Source: Hyphomicrobiales bacterium (GTDB lineage Bacteria; Pseudomonadota; Alphaproteobacteria; Rhizobiales; JAJFHB01). From it: a stretch of 14,763 nucleotides of DNA. Below, one piece after another: positions 14,408 to 14,763 of this stretch. A program made the translations under genes and the position numbers. The notes beneath the pieces are model-generated. The model was not told the DNA's origin. It did not search any database and saw nothing but the letters and a program-made list of their open reading frames with translations. The stretch covers positions 1 through 14,763 of the forward strand of contig JAJFHB010000367.1 in NCBI GenBank assembly GCA_021775795.1, given 5' to 3'. Every line of letters starts with the position of its first letter. Position 1 is the first letter of the stretch.

Positions 14408-14763
14408 ATGGCGCATGAAAAGAAAAGCCCGGCGCGGCGCGTGCCCTTCACGGAAGTTCAGTTTCTCCCCCGCTTTGCCTATGGCGAACAGGCAGAGATT
14501 GCCGAAGTGAACGGTGAGCAGGATGGCACTGTGCTTGGAACCGGCTTTGCGCGCTTCACCAATGCGTCCATTCCCTGGACGGTCAAGTATGATGAAGTTC
14601 TGCTTGTCATTGAAGGGGAGGTAACAGTGCGGACGGCCGAGGGTGATCTGGTGGCCGGCCCGATGGATTGCATCTGGCTGCCTGACGGCACTGAGCTTAC
14701 ATACGTCTCCAAATCTGCCCTGGTGTTTTATGCGGTGCATCCAAACACCTGGCCGGAGGATGA
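14408..14763 (+). CDS. EutQ-like cupin protein (3' end cut by window edge)
   Basis: 118 residues are visible and the frame is still open at the last base; the TGA that ends the window is out of frame. The protein has a single cupin barrel: WTVKYDEVLLVIEGEVTVRT (about 58-77) followed by GDLVAGPMDCIWLPDGTELT (about 80-99) and VFYAVHPNTW, the pattern of EutQ-type cupins. EutQ proteins belong to ethanolamine utilisation, where an acetate-kinase activity has been reported; lone homologues outside eut operons have unknown substrates. GGAG (14395-14398) 9 nt before the ATG supports the start. It is divergent from the TetR-MttB-TPR operon and shares the control region, so joint regulation with amine metabolism is likely. 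The full protein should not be much longer than what is seen. Confidence 0.8.
   Translation, partial: MAHEKKSPARRVPFTEVQFLPRFAYGEQAEIAEVNGEQDGTVLGTGFARFTNASIPWTVKYDEVLLVIEGEVTVRTAEGDLVAGPMDCIWLPDGTELTYVSKSALVFYAVHPNTWPED

Noticed and set aside
14761..14763. TGA at the window end as the stop of the cupin gene
   Set aside because: It is out of frame; counting codons from ATG 14408 leaves GA as an incomplete last codon, so the gene continues beyond the window.

Overview
The window is a moderately GC-rich, densely coding piece of a proteobacterial chromosome. An alphaproteobacterium (Hyphomicrobiales- or Rhodobacterales-like) fits best. The reasons are the AraC-type regulator with a cupin_6-like sensor half, the pyrrolysine-free MttB-family methyltransferase, the marine-type Rieske oxygenase and the many class I CoA ligase / FAD oxidase genes. 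This placement is inference. I see no tRNA, rRNA, CRISPR array, insertion sequence or phage gene.

Left part (1-3502). A Stf0-type sulfotransferase runs off the left edge on the minus strand. It diverges from a Rieske 2Fe-2S oxygenase alpha subunit (1122-2276) that has a clear promoter/operator, TATAAT directly next to a perfect 7-bp inverted repeat. A short unrecognised protein follows (2341-2784), its start sitting one base behind a possible 8-codon leader ORF. Next come a gene-poor 330-bp stretch and a small exported six-cysteine protein (3113-3502).

Middle part (3641-7274). On the minus strand lie an AraC-family regulator and, downstream, a 2-hydroxychromene-2-carboxylate isomerase / DsbA-fold protein. 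Divergent from them is a plus-strand set of an NmrA-like NAD(P)-binding protein, a DUF4345 membrane protein and a DUF1772 (anthrone-oxygenase-like) membrane protein. This looks like one regulated oxidoreductive unit for a hydrophobic or aromatic compound.

Right part (7442-14763). A CaiC-like acyl-CoA ligase and a PuuB/DadA-like FAD amine oxidoreductase run on the plus strand, 12 nt apart. They meet, stop codon against stop codon, a minus-strand operon of TetR regulator, MttB-family (COG5598) methyltransferase and a large histidine-rich TPR protein. Divergent from TetR is an EutQ-like cupin cut by the right edge. The TetR/cupin intergenic region holds a CATACA/TGTATG operator cluster overlapping two possible opposing promoters.

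The amine-related themes (MttB family, FAD amine oxidase, CaiC-like ligase, EutQ-like cupin, Rieske oxygenase with a bridging Glu) suggest a catabolic island for a quaternary or methylated amine or a carnitine-like compound. No corrinoid protein or corrinoid reactivator is present, so how the MttB homologue would work is open. This functional reading is inference from gene families and context.
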